This document shows positions 33,699 through 43,905 of a stretch of DNA of 64,000 nucleotides, in pieces. The DNA is from Sphingomonas natans (GTDB lineage Bacteria; Pseudomonadota; Alphaproteobacteria; Sphingomonadales; Sphingomonadaceae): positions 166,634 to 230,633 of the forward strand of contig NZ_JAUOTP010000009.1 of NCBI RefSeq assembly GCF_030546695.1, given 5' to 3'. Every line of letters begins with the position of its first letter. Positions within the stretch are counted from its first letter, which is position 1. The translations under genes were made by a program, and so were the position numbers. A model generated the notes under the pieces. That model was not told the origin of the DNA. It did not search any database and saw nothing but the letters and a program-made list of their open reading frames with translations.

Positions 33699-34202
33699 TC
33701 GCTATGCGTCGCCGATCGGGCTGGCGACCATCCCTGTAAGGGCGCGATCGGCGCCCCGATTGCCTCCGCCATCTTCCTGCTGCAGACGCGGTCGCGAAGG
33801 CGGGCAGGCCGATTTAGCGCTAGGCCGCTGCGCTGCGCGCAAAGATCGGATGCCGCCCAGCGTCGCTTTCTAACCGACCGCGTGTTGGACCTTAGACGGC
33901 GGATCTCACGTCATCGAACGGTGCAATAAGCGGGAGAGCGCGCCGCTAGAACCCTTTTCCAGCTAGAGCGCCGACGAGAAACGGTCGATGCCCGTCTCGC
34001 CCCCGAACCCTACCTCCGCTGCGGGGTTATCTTCCATGCGCTTGCGGCGCTCCGCTGATCGGTGCCATTCTTGTGCGGACGTCCCAAACAGGCCGGAGCG
34101 CGATCCCGCCGGAATGTAAGGGGAGTGGGGTTCGAGCCCGTCAAATCCGTGAGCGATGCGACGGCCAAGGATCGTTCATGCACCCTGACGTAGTCGGGCA
34201 CG
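33699..34202. other. Intergenic region after the relaxase gene
   Basis: About 500 bases with no supported gene on either strand. Frames here are short and carry no recognisable motif. It separates the relaxase from an inserted-looking cargo gene. Confidence 0.4.
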
Positions 34203-36299
34203 ATGCGTATCCATATCTTTCTCGTCGTGGCGATTGCGGGCTTGCTGTCGAGTGCTGGGAGGACCGAGAATCTCCCCTTCGATCTAGCCGGCCCGACTTT
34301 GCGGGTCTCAGTCACCCATGCAGGCAAGGTGCTTCCGATCGCGAACGTTCCGCAACTGGCGACCGGGGATGAGATTGATGTCCGCGCCGACCTGCCGGAG
34401 GACCAGTCCGCACGTTACCTACTCGTCGCCGCCTTCCTGCGCGGCGCGACGAACCCGCCCCCCGAGAATTGGTTCACGCAGTCTGAGGTATGGAATAAAA
34501 AGGGCCGCAGGGGTCTGACGCTGACCGTGCCGGACGGTGCGCAACAGATCATCCTGTTTCTAGCGCCCCAAACTGGCGGCGACTTTTCGACCCTCCGAAA
34601 CGCCGTCCAGGGAAAACCCGGCGCTTTCGTTCGAGCCGCGCAGGATCTTGCGCAGGCCTCGCTCGACCGTCGCCGACTCGAGGCGTTTCTTGCAGCCGTC
34701 AGGAGACCGGCGCCGGGTGACTCCGATCGCCTGGAGCGAATCACGCCGCTTCTGGCCCGCAGCCTGCAGATCAAGATCAACAGCGATTGCCTCGCCAAGG
34801 CACCCGAGCTGCAGGTGGCATGCCTTCTCCAGAATCAGGACGCGTTGGTACTGAACGACGGCCACAGCAATGCGATCACCGATGCGCTCGCGGGCCCGGG
34901 CGTCGATCTCGCGCTGCAGATCAGCTCGACCCCGCAAGGGGGGCTCGGCTATTACAGCCCGTACATTGCGGCGGTGCGCGATATTATCGGCATCTTCAGC
35001 ACGATGCACACTGCGAAATACCAGTATATTCCCGCGCTCGCGACGCCGGACGGCAATGCGCTGCGGCTCGTGCTCAACACCGCGCCCTCCTTCCATAATC
35101 CAAAGTCGGTGTTGGTTACAGCGCTTCCGATCGTCGCGCCGGTTCGGCTGCCGCCTCTCGAGATCGCCGACACCGATCCGGCGATCTGCGCGCAAGCCGA
35201 TGAGATCGTCATACCGATCAGCGGCGCGCCACTGGTCTACGCGACCGACTATGCGCACGATCTGGTGTTGAGCGTCGAATTGCCCGGCGGGACGATCGAT
35301 CTGCCAGCGACGCCAGACGTGGAGCGTGGTGGTCTGGTGATCGCAACGAACGGCAAAGTGCCAATGACGGTAACGACGCCGCTGAAGGCCACCGTCCGCG
35401 GACTATGGGGGTTCGTCCCTTTCGAAGGTCCAGCGATCCGTCTTCAGCCTGCCAGGCCTGGTGCCTGGCGTCTCGCGTCGGATGCGCCGGCGGTGAAGCG
35501 CAGCGGGCAGGTCGAACTCGCCGGCGGAGCAGCCGCGTGCGTTACGCGGGTCTCTCTCGGCGTTGCGCCGGTTGCATGGAAGCGGCTCGCGCCAGATCGG
35601 ATCAGCCTCGCCGCCCCCCGGGACGGCACTACGATCGAAGTGAGCGGCCCCAAGGGCATAGAAGCGGAACGGATCGTGCTTGCGGCTCCGCCACCCCTTG
35701 CTCGTTTCGCGGCGACCGTGATTGCTCGGCACATCGAGCGCCCGACGCAGGTGTCGTCGCTGTCGCTTGCGCTAGGATCCGACGATCAGATCCCGTCCGA
35801 CTCCACACTCCGCGTCTCGTTCCGCGCCGTGGACAAGGCGCGTTTTACTGGGCGTGAGACGATCGAGGTCTCGGCAAGCTCCGGCGGCGTCACCGCTAAC
35901 CTGACCACTGCCAATGGGCTGACAATCGCCGATCCGCAGGTCGCACTCGCGACAATACAGCCGGCGAACGCGTTGGGCTCGTCTGCCTTCGGTCCGCTGC
36001 GAGCACGGATCGTTCGCGACGGCGTGGCGGGCGATTGGCTTTCGATCGGCACGCTCGTCCGACTGCCCGCCGTCCGCCAACTGCATTGCCCCGACGATCC
36101 GGCGGCAACCGCGTGCGAATTGAGCGGTGACAACCTCTTTCTGATCTCAGCCGTCTCGTCCACGGCGGGTTTCGAGACGTCGGCAGCCGTTCCCGACGGC
36201 TATCCGGGCAACTCCATTCAGGTGCCGCGTCCGTCGAACGGGGCCTTGTATGTTCGCTGGCATGATGATCCGTCGGCGGTTGGGCGTATCGGGCAATAG
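34203..36299 (+). CDS. Large predicted exported protein of unknown function
   Basis: A 698-residue protein with an N-terminal signal peptide (MRIHIFLVVAIAGLLSSAG) and no later membrane helix, so probably periplasmic or secreted. The middle has SLQIKINSDCLAKAPELQVA and GGLGYYSPYIAAVRDIIGIF. The C-terminal half is a run of beta-rich segments (VRGLWGFVPFEGPAIRL, VSFRAVDKARFTGRETIEV) resembling tandem Ig-like domains. I do not recognise the family. It sits alone between relaxase and coupling protein, with large gaps on both sides, so it looks like cargo rather than part of the transfer machine. Confidence 0.75.
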   Translation: MRIHIFLVVAIAGLLSSAGRTENLPFDLAGPTLRVSVTHAGKVLPIANVPQLATGDEIDVRADLPEDQSARYLLVAAFLRGATNPPPENWFTQSEVWNKKGRRGLTLTVPDGAQQIILFLAPQTGGDFSTLRNAVQGKPGAFVRAAQDLAQASLDRRRLEAFLAAVRRPAPGDSDRLERITPLLARSLQIKINSDCLAKAPELQVACLLQNQDALVLNDGHSNAITDALAGPGVDLALQISSTPQGGLGYYSPYIAAVRDIIGIFSTMHTAKYQYIPALATPDGNALRLVLNTAPSFHNPKSVLVTALPIVAPVRLPPLEIADTDPAICAQADEIVIPISGAPLVYATDYAHDLVLSVELPGGTIDLPATPDVERGGLVIATNGKVPMTVTTPLKATVRGLWGFVPFEGPAIRLQPARPGAWRLASDAPAVKRSGQVELAGGAAACVTRVSLGVAPVAWKRLAPDRISLAAPRDGTTIEVSGPKGIEAERIVLAAPPPLARFAATVIARHIERPTQVSSLSLALGSDDQIPSDSTLRVSFRAVDKARFTGRETIEVSASSGGVTANLTTANGLTIADPQVALATIQPANALGSSAFGPLRARIVRDGVAGDWLSIGTLVRLPAVRQLHCPDDPAATACELSGDNLFLISAVSSTAGFETSAAVPDGYPGNSIQVPRPSNGALYVRWHDDPSAVGRIGQ

Positions 36300-36556
36300 A
36301 TCGCCTGTGGCTCGTGATGTTACGCCGAGCAACCGCAACGCTCCACGGATTTGTCCGATCTGCACTCGCCTTCGCCGCGAAGGCTTCAAGCATGATCTAA
36401 CATGATTAGGGCTTAGTTCCTGAGGGACGTCGATCTCATCGATGGTCGCCATATTTGTCCGTAGCTGACCCGACGGCGCCCTTCAGCATCCTGTAGTTTC
36501 ACCTTCTATTCGACGAGTCATTGGCCGTCGGGATCGCGCCCGACGGGAGCTGTCTC

Positions 36557-38587
36557 GTGACACCTACCAAGCTGCTGATCGGCCAGATTCTCGTCGTTTT
36601 CGCGATCGTGCTCGCGGGGCTATGGGCCGCGACCCAGTGGGCGGCGGCAATGCTGGGTTACCAGCCAGAGCTCGGAAGACCCTGGCTGATTGTCGGGCAT
36701 GCTCCCGTCTACAAGCCTTGGTACTTGTTTTGGTGGTGGTATCACTACGACGCTTACGCGCCGCACATCTTTGACAAAGCGGGCTTATTGGCTGGCGCGT
36801 CCGGGTTTCTCGGATGTGGCGCCGCCGTTAGCGGATCGCTTTGGCGCGCACGTCCCGGCAGCAACGTGACAACTTACGGCTCGGCCCGCTGGGCGAGCGT
36901 GCGAGAGACTGAGCAGGCCGGACTGCACAGAGATCACGGCGTCTTTCTCGGCCGAAAGGGAGCCCATTACCTTCGCCATGATGGCCCGGAGCATGTCATG
37001 GCGTTCGCTCCGACGCGATCAGGGAAGGGGGTTGGCCTCGTCATACCGACATTGCTGTCATGGACAGGTTCGACCGTTGTTCACGACATCAAGGGCGAAA
37101 ACTGGACGCTGACCGCCGGCTGGCGTTCACGCTTCTCGCATTGCCTGCTGTTTGATCCGACTGACGCTCGATCAGCACACTACAATCCGCTGCTTGAAGT
37201 CCGGCGCGGCGCCGATGAGGTTCGCGACGTCCAGAACATCGCAGACGTTCTGGTCGATCCCGAAGGAGCGCTGGACAGGCGCAATCACTGGGAGAAGACC
37301 AGCCATTCTTTGCTGGTCGGTGCAATCCTCCACATCCTCTATGCGGAGGAAGAGAAGTCTCTAGCGCGCGTCGCCACCTTCCTCTCGGATCCCCAACGCA
37401 GCTTTCTCGATACCCTGCGGCAGATGATGTCGACCAACCATCTGGGCACGCAGGAACTGCCGCGTGTCCATCCTGTGGTCGCATCGGCGGCGCGTGAGCT
37501 GCTCAACAAGAGCGAGAACGAGCGGTCTGGCGTGCTGTCGACGGCGATGTCCTTCCTCGGTCTGTATCGCGATCCGACAGTCGCTGAGGCCACATCGCGC
37601 AGCGACTGGCGCATCGCCGATCTCGTCGAGGGCAAAAGTCCGCTGTCGCTCTATCTCGTCGTCCCGCCCTCCGACATCAGCCGGACCAAGCCGCTCATCC
37701 GTCTTGTTCTCAATCAGATCGGCCGCCGGTTGACCGAACGCCTCGAACCGTCGGGTATCGGATCGCGCCGACATCAGCTGCTGATGATGCTCGATGAATT
37801 TCCGGCACTCGGCCGTCTCGATTTTTTCGAGACCAGCCTCGCATTCATGGCAGGCTACGGGATTCGGGCTTTCTTGATCGCCCAAAGTCTCAATCAGATC
37901 GAGCGAGCTTATGGCGAACACAATTCGATCCTCGACAATTGCCACGTCCGCGTTGCCTTCGCGACCAACGACGAGCGCACAGCCAAGCGGATTTCCGACG
38001 CACTCGGCACTGCTACCGAGCAACGCGCGATGCGCAACTATGCCGGCCACCGGCTCGCCCCCTGGTTGTCTCATATCATGGTCAGCCGCCAGGAAACCGC
38101 GCGAGCGCTGCTGACGCCGGGCGAGATTATGCAGCTCGCCGCCACCGACGAGCTGGTGCTGATTGCGGGCCTCCCCCCGGTTCGGGCGATCAAGCTACGT
38201 TATTTCGTGGATCGCAATTTCAGCAGCCGGGTCTTGCCCGCTCCGATCCCATCGGCAGGAACGTATGTCGATCGACCGGCGCTTCGACTCAACGACTGGG
38301 GTCAGCTCGTCCGCCAGACCGATGCCCGCCTTGAAAAGCTCATGGAACCGCGCGCCGGCGATGACGACGACGGCATGCAGCTGCAGCGCCAGCCCGGTTA
38401 TGCCGAGGAAGCGCCGCCAAAAGCCGCCGAGGCGGACCCTGCGTATGCAACGGGCAGCGAGGACGACGACGATGTCGCCATTCACCAGCGTGCGATGAAC
38501 CAGGCTCGCGGCCTTGCCAACGTCACGCGCACCTATGGCCTCAATGAGAGCCATCGTGGCGATCTCATTCCGAGTCTGGGATCATGA
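36557..38587 (+). CDS. traG: Type IV coupling protein TraG/VirD4
   Basis: A 676-residue T4CP with two N-terminal membrane helices. The Walker A motif is in FAPTRSGKGVGLVIPT and Walker B in LLMMLDEFPALG, followed by IAQSLNQIERAYG. It docks the relaxase-DNA complex on the Trb channel. GTG at 36557 is preferred over an upstream TTG because GGGAG lies seven bases before it. The acidic, low-complexity C-terminus may bind substrate. Its stop overlaps the next ATG. Confidence 0.95.
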   Translation: MTPTKLLIGQILVVFAIVLAGLWAATQWAAAMLGYQPELGRPWLIVGHAPVYKPWYLFWWWYHYDAYAPHIFDKAGLLAGASGFLGCGAAVSGSLWRARPGSNVTTYGSARWASVRETEQAGLHRDHGVFLGRKGAHYLRHDGPEHVMAFAPTRSGKGVGLVIPTLLSWTGSTVVHDIKGENWTLTAGWRSRFSHCLLFDPTDARSAHYNPLLEVRRGADEVRDVQNIADVLVDPEGALDRRNHWEKTSHSLLVGAILHILYAEEEKSLARVATFLSDPQRSFLDTLRQMMSTNHLGTQELPRVHPVVASAARELLNKSENERSGVLSTAMSFLGLYRDPTVAEATSRSDWRIADLVEGKSPLSLYLVVPPSDISRTKPLIRLVLNQIGRRLTERLEPSGIGSRRHQLLMMLDEFPALGRLDFFETSLAFMAGYGIRAFLIAQSLNQIERAYGEHNSILDNCHVRVAFATNDERTAKRISDALGTATEQRAMRNYAGHRLAPWLSHIMVSRQETARALLTPGEIMQLAATDELVLIAGLPPVRAIKLRYFVDRNFSSRVLPAPIPSAGTYVDRPALRLNDWGQLVRQTDARLEKLMEPRAGDDDDGMQLQRQPGYAEEAPPKAAEADPAYATGSEDDDDVAIHQRAMNQARGLANVTRTYGLNESHRGDLIPSLGS

Positions 38588-38984
38588 AGGTCCGGCAAAA
38601 CCTCTACATCGATCGTGATTTGAGCGACGCACTGGAAGCGCTCGCGAGCGGCCCCGGCGTCAACAAATCACGCCTCGTCAGCGACGCGATCGCCGCTTGG
38701 CTTGCGCGTCGCGGTTCAAAGGAGATCGATGATCTGCTGAAGCTGCGGCTGGATCGTATATCGCGGGAGATTGGGCTGGTCCGGCGCGACATCGATGTCG
38801 TCCTGGAAAGCCTCGCATTGTTTGTGCGCTACCAGCTGCTCGTCACGGCCCCGCTCCCGGATGCCGACTCCGCAGCACTCGCTGTCGGGCTTGACCGGTT
38901 CGAGAAGTTCGTCGGCCAGGTCGGTCGGCAGCTCGCGTCCGGCAAGCGGACGCTTGGTCCGACCAGCTCGGCGGAGACATCCTT

Positions 38985-38988
<4 letters not shown>
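38584..38988 (+). CDS. CopG/ribbon-helix-helix family protein of the tra/trb operon
   Basis: A 134-residue protein with an N-terminal ribbon-helix-helix domain (KVRQNLYIDRDLSDALEALA, NKSRLVSDAIAAWLA), then a helical region. This gene is standard between traG and trbB in Tn4371-like modules. It probably regulates the operon or acts as a relaxosome accessory. ATGA overlap with traG and GTGA overlap with trbB show coupled translation. Confidence 0.88.
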
Positions 38989-39977
<989 letters not shown>

Positions 39978-39979
39978 CG

Positions 39980-40315
39980 ATGAACACTGTTCGCCTGTCC
40001 GATCGCCGCTCGACCTTCCTCTTCGGCGCCGTCCTCGGCCTCGGCCTCACGCTGGCCAGCCGTGCGCACGCCGCTGGCACCGGCATGCCATGGGAAGAGC
40101 CACTCCAGCAGGTGCTCGATTCAGTTCAGGGACCGGTCGCCAAGATCATGGCGGTGGCCGTCATCGTCTTGACCGGCCTCACACTCGCGTTCGGCGAGAC
40201 CGCAGGTGGTTTCCGCCGGCTCATCCAGATCGTGTTCGGCCTCTCGATCGCGTTCGCGGCCTCGAGCTTCTTCCTGTCCTTTTTCAGCTTCGGCGGCGGG
40301 GCGCTGATCGCATGA
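39980..40315 (+). CDS. trbC: Pilin TrbC (VirB2 family)
   Basis: A 111-residue prepilin with a long N-terminal signal (cleavage after about SRAHA) and two hydrophobic helices. Its hydrophobic core includes VAKIMAVAVIVLTG. After maturation by the TraF-like peptidase it would form the conjugative pilus. ATG at 39980 is chosen because AAGGAG lies 7 bases upstream; ATG at 39974 overlaps the trbB stop and is an alternative. Confidence 0.92.
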   Translation: MNTVRLSDRRSTFLFGAVLGLGLTLASRAHAAGTGMPWEEPLQQVLDSVQGPVAKIMAVAVIVLTGLTLAFGETAGGFRRLIQIVFGLSIAFAASSFFLSFFSFGGGALIA

Positions 40316-40590
40316 ACGTCCCTGTCGACAGCGGTCATGTTGGTGGCTTCGAGGTCCCCATCCATGGGAGCCTCGGGGCGCCGATCCTGCTCGGTGGCGC
40401 ACCGCGGGGCCTCGCCATCGTCAACGGCACGCTGGCGGCAGCGGTCGGGCTCGGCCTCCAGCAGTGGATCGCCGGGATCCTCCTCTGGCTGGTCGGGCAC
40501 AGCATCGCGGTGTTCGCCACGCGCCGCGATCCCGCCTTCGCCGCCGTGCTCGTCCGCCACCTTCGCCAGAAGGGCTATCTCGGATGCTAG
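40312..40590 (+). CDS. trbD: TrbD (VirB3 family) membrane protein
   Basis: A 92-residue inner-membrane protein with the family opening FEVPIHGSLGAPILLGGAPR and two close hydrophobic segments. It works with TrbE at the base of the channel. ATG at 40312 overlaps the trbC stop (ATGA). The frame is open far upstream inside trbB, but that part is out of frame with the real genes. Confidence 0.92.
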   Translation: MNVPVDSGHVGGFEVPIHGSLGAPILLGGAPRGLAIVNGTLAAAVGLGLQQWIAGILLWLVGHSIAVFATRRDPAFAAVLVRHLRQKGYLGC

Positions 40591-43010
40591 CCTTGCACGA
40601 ATATCGCCCCACCGCTGATCGGCTCGCCGACCATCTGCCCTGGGCGGCTTTGGTCGCCGAAGGCGTCATCCTCAACAAGGATGGCAGCTTCCAGCGGACG
40701 CTGGCGTTCCGCGGGCCGGACCTGGAAAGCGCGACCGAGGCCGAGCTCGTCTCGGCGAGCGCGCGCGCCAACAACGTCCTCAAGCGGTTCGGCACGGGCT
40801 GGGCATTGTTCTTCCAGGCCGAGCGCCGCGAAGCGCTCGGTTATCCCGCCAGCACGTTTCCCGACCCGGCGTCCTGGCTGGTCGACCAGGAACGGCGGGC
40901 CCGGTTCGAAGCCGAAGGCGAGCATTATGAGAGCCGCTACCACCTCACTTTGACGTGGCTGCCCGCAGCCGACCACGCCGATGCGGCCGGGCGGTCGCTG
41001 GTCGATCGGCCCGATATCGGCACAGGCCGCGACTGGCGCGCCGCGCTCGACACCTTCATCGCCGAGACGGATCGCGCGCTCGACCTGTTCGCGGGGTTCA
41101 TGCCCGAGATCCGGTCGCTAAACTCCGCAGAGACGCTGACCTATCTGCACGGCACGATCTCGACGCGCCGACATCCGGTCGCGGTCCCCGAGACGCCGAT
41201 GTATCTCGACGGGCTGCTGGCCGACGTTCCTTTGGTCGGCGGTCTCGAGCCGATGCTGGGAGGGCGGCACCTTCGGACGCTGACCCTCACCGGCTTTCCA
41301 AACGTCAGCCGCCCCGGCATCCTCGACGCGCTCAATGAGGCAAATTTCCCCTATCGCTGGGTCACGCGCTTCATCGCGCTCGACAAGACCGATGCGACCA
41401 GGCTGCTGACCAGGATCCGCCGCCAGTGGTTCAACAAGCGCAAGTCGGTCACCGCGATGCTGCGCGAGGTCATGTACAATCAGCCAGCGCAGCTGCTCGA
41501 CAGCGACGCCGACAACAAGGTCGCCGATGCCGATTTGGCGCTCCAGGCGCTCGGCGGCGACCATGTCGCGTTCGGCTATCTGACCACCACGATCACCGTC
41601 TCCGACGACGATCGGGAGGCCGTCGTGGCCAAGCTCCGGCAGGTCGAGCGGATCACCGGCGGTCTTGGCTTCACCACCATCCGCGAGAGCGTCAACGCGG
41701 TCGAGGCGTGGTTGTCGTCGCTGCCCGGCCACGCTTACGCCAATGTTCGCCAGCCCGTCGTCCACACGCTGAACCTCGCGCATCTGATGCCGCTGTCGAG
41801 CATCTGGGCGGGGCCGAGCTGCAATGCGCATCTCGACGGGCCGCCCCTGCTGGCCGCGCAGACGGCGGGCTCAACCCCGTTCCGGCTGTCCACCCATGTC
41901 GGCGACGTCGGCCATATGATGGTGGTCGGGCCGACCGGCGCGGGCAAGTCGGTGCTGCTCGCGCTGATCGCGCTGCAGTTTCGCCGCTATCGGCATGCCC
42001 AGGTCTTCATCTTCGACAAGGGCTTCTCCGCGCGCGCGGCCGTGCTTGCCATGGGCGGAGCCCATCATGCGCTCTGCTCGGGTGCGGATGCCGACGACGG
42101 GCTCGCGTTCCAGCCGCTCCGGCGGATAAACGATCCGAACGAGCGGGCATGGGCATCGGAATGGATCGCGGCGCTGCTCGCGGCCGAGAAGGTCTTGGTC
42201 ACGCCGGAGGTGAAGGACGCCGTCTGGTCGGCTTTGGGCAGCCTGGCGTCCGCGCCCGAGGTCGAGCGTACGATGACGGGCCTGGCGCTGCTGCTCCAGT
42301 CCAATGCGCTTCGCACCGCCATCCAGCCCTACACGCTGGACGGCCCGCATGGCCGCCTGCTCGATGGACACGAAAGCGGGTTCGCATTCGCCGATGTCCA
42401 CTGCTTCGAGACCGAAGCGCTGCTCGGGCAAGCAAGCGTGGTCGCGCCGGTGCTGACCTATCTGTTCCACCGGCTCGAAGAGCGGTTCGACGGTCGGCCG
42501 ACCTTGCTGATCGTCGACGAGGCCTGGATTTTCCTCGACCACCCACTGTTCGCCGCACGCATCCGCGAGTGGCTGAAGACGCTGCGCAAGAAGAACGTCG
42601 CGGTGCTGTTCGCCACCCAGAGCCTCGCCGACGTCGCGGCCAGCAGCATCGCGCCGGCCATCATCGAGAGCTGTCCGCAGCGCATCCTCCTGCCGAACGA
42701 TCGCGCGATCGAGCCGCAGAGCCGCCAGGCCTATGAACGGTTCGGCCTCAATGAGCGCCAGATCGAGCTGATCAGCCGCGCGACCCCCAAGCGCCATTAT
42801 TACCTGCAGTCCGCGCGCGGCAACCGGCTGTTCGAGCTTGGCCTGGGGCCCATCGCGCTCGCGCTGTGCGGCGCGTCCGATCCTGCCAGCCAGAAGCGCA
42901 TCGACGCGATCCTCGCCGAGCACGGCGCCGATGGCTTCGCACGACACTTCCTCGCGTCCGCCGATCTCGGCTGGGCCGTCGACCTGCTCGCCGACTTCCC
43001 CAACCCCTGA
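40584..43010 (+). CDS. trbE: Conjugation ATPase TrbE (VirB4 family)
   Basis: The 808-residue VirB4 ATPase of the channel. It has the N-terminal CagE/TrbE domain, Walker A in VVGPTGAGKSVLLAL (about residue 450) and Walker B in LLIVDEAWIFLDHP, followed by FATQSLADVAAS. ATG at 40584 overlaps trbD by 7 bases, which fixes the start. It is the largest and most conserved gene of the module and appears intact. Confidence 0.95.
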   Translation: MLALHEYRPTADRLADHLPWAALVAEGVILNKDGSFQRTLAFRGPDLESATEAELVSASARANNVLKRFGTGWALFFQAERREALGYPASTFPDPASWLVDQERRARFEAEGEHYESRYHLTLTWLPAADHADAAGRSLVDRPDIGTGRDWRAALDTFIAETDRALDLFAGFMPEIRSLNSAETLTYLHGTISTRRHPVAVPETPMYLDGLLADVPLVGGLEPMLGGRHLRTLTLTGFPNVSRPGILDALNEANFPYRWVTRFIALDKTDATRLLTRIRRQWFNKRKSVTAMLREVMYNQPAQLLDSDADNKVADADLALQALGGDHVAFGYLTTTITVSDDDREAVVAKLRQVERITGGLGFTTIRESVNAVEAWLSSLPGHAYANVRQPVVHTLNLAHLMPLSSIWAGPSCNAHLDGPPLLAAQTAGSTPFRLSTHVGDVGHMMVVGPTGAGKSVLLALIALQFRRYRHAQVFIFDKGFSARAAVLAMGGAHHALCSGADADDGLAFQPLRRINDPNERAWASEWIAALLAAEKVLVTPEVKDAVWSALGSLASAPEVERTMTGLALLLQSNALRTAIQPYTLDGPHGRLLDGHESGFAFADVHCFETEALLGQASVVAPVLTYLFHRLEERFDGRPTLLIVDEAWIFLDHPLFAARIREWLKTLRKKNVAVLFATQSLADVAASSIAPAIIESCPQRILLPNDRAIEPQSRQAYERFGLNERQIELISRATPKRHYYLQSARGNRLFELGLGPIALALCGASDPASQKRIDAILAEHGADGFARHFLASADLGWAVDLLADFPNP

Positions 43011-43033
43011 CCTCCCGCTCTCGGAGAACAGCC

Positions 43034-43786
43034 ATGACGAAGAGACTGCCGCTCAAGAAAGTCCTTATCGCCTCTACCTTCGGCATCGCTGCCGCCGGCG
43101 CGCTTTTGATGGGAGTGACTACCAGCGTCAGCCCCGCGCACGCCCAACTCACTGTGTTTGACCCCAGCAATTACAGTCAGAACATCTTGACCGCGGCGCG
43201 CACGCTGCAGCAGGTCAACAACCAGATCCGCTCGCTCCAGAATCAGGCGCAGAGCCTCATCAACCAAGCGCGCAACCTCGCCACGATCGATTTTCCCGAG
43301 CTGCAGGCGATCACGCAAACGATCCAGCAGATCGATCAATTGATGGGCCAGGCCCAGGGCATCCAGTATCGCGTCGGCACGCTCGACCAGCAGTTCCGGG
43401 CGATGTTCCCGACGGGTTTCGCGCCTGCGCTGACCAACGACCAGCAAGCCGTCGATGCGCGCAGCCGGCTCGACACGTCGATGGCCGCCTACAAGCAGAC
43501 CATGACCATCCAGGCGCAGGTGGTCGAGAATATCGCCGCGGACGAGGCGACGCTGGGCGGGATCGTTCAGCGCAGCCAGGGGTCGCAAGGCGCGCTGCAA
43601 GCGCAGCAGGCCACCAACCAGCTGCTCGCGCTCGTCGCCAAGCAACAGTTCCAGCTCCAGAATTTGATGGCCGCGCAGTTCCGCGCCGATGCGATCGAGC
43701 GCGCGAACCGCACCCAGGCGCAGGCCGATGCGCAGAGTGCCGCCACCAAGTTCCTCGGCTCCGGCACCGCCTACACCCCCCATTAG
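43034..43786 (+). CDS. trbJ: TrbJ (VirB5 family) periplasmic protein
   Basis: A 250-residue secreted protein with a signal peptide ending SPAHA (about residue 36). A long coiled-coil-prone Gln-rich region follows (QQVNNQIRSLQNQAQSLINQ), then TIDFPELQAI and the helical C-terminal half. VirB5 proteins sit at the pilus tip and aid adhesion. CGGAGA lies before ATG 43034. Confidence 0.92.
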   Translation: MTKRLPLKKVLIASTFGIAAAGALLMGVTTSVSPAHAQLTVFDPSNYSQNILTAARTLQQVNNQIRSLQNQAQSLINQARNLATIDFPELQAITQTIQQIDQLMGQAQGIQYRVGTLDQQFRAMFPTGFAPALTNDQQAVDARSRLDTSMAAYKQTMTIQAQVVENIAADEATLGGIVQRSQGSQGALQAQQATNQLLALVAKQQFQLQNLMAAQFRADAIERANRTQAQADAQSAATKFLGSGTAYTPH

Positions 43787-43803
43787 GCGACGCCGGACAG
43801 GCG

Positions 43804-43905
43804 ATGGCGGTCCGCCTCACCGCCGTCGTCGCCGCGGGGCGCGTCGCACCTCCCCCAGGCGCGCTCCGCGGCATCTTTCAACAGCAGGACGCCCGACCCC
43901 GATGA
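43804..43905 (+). CDS. 33-residue ORF in the trbK position
   Basis: ATG at 43804 opens 33 codons whose TGA overlaps the trbL start (ATGA). Position between trbJ and trbL is that of trbK, the entry-exclusion gene. The product (MAVRLTAVVAAGRVAP and a basic tail) lacks a TrbK lipobox Cys and is much shorter, so it may be a vestige that keeps translational coupling to trbL. Confidence 0.4.
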   Translation: MAVRLTAVVAAGRVAPPPGALRGIFQQQDARPR

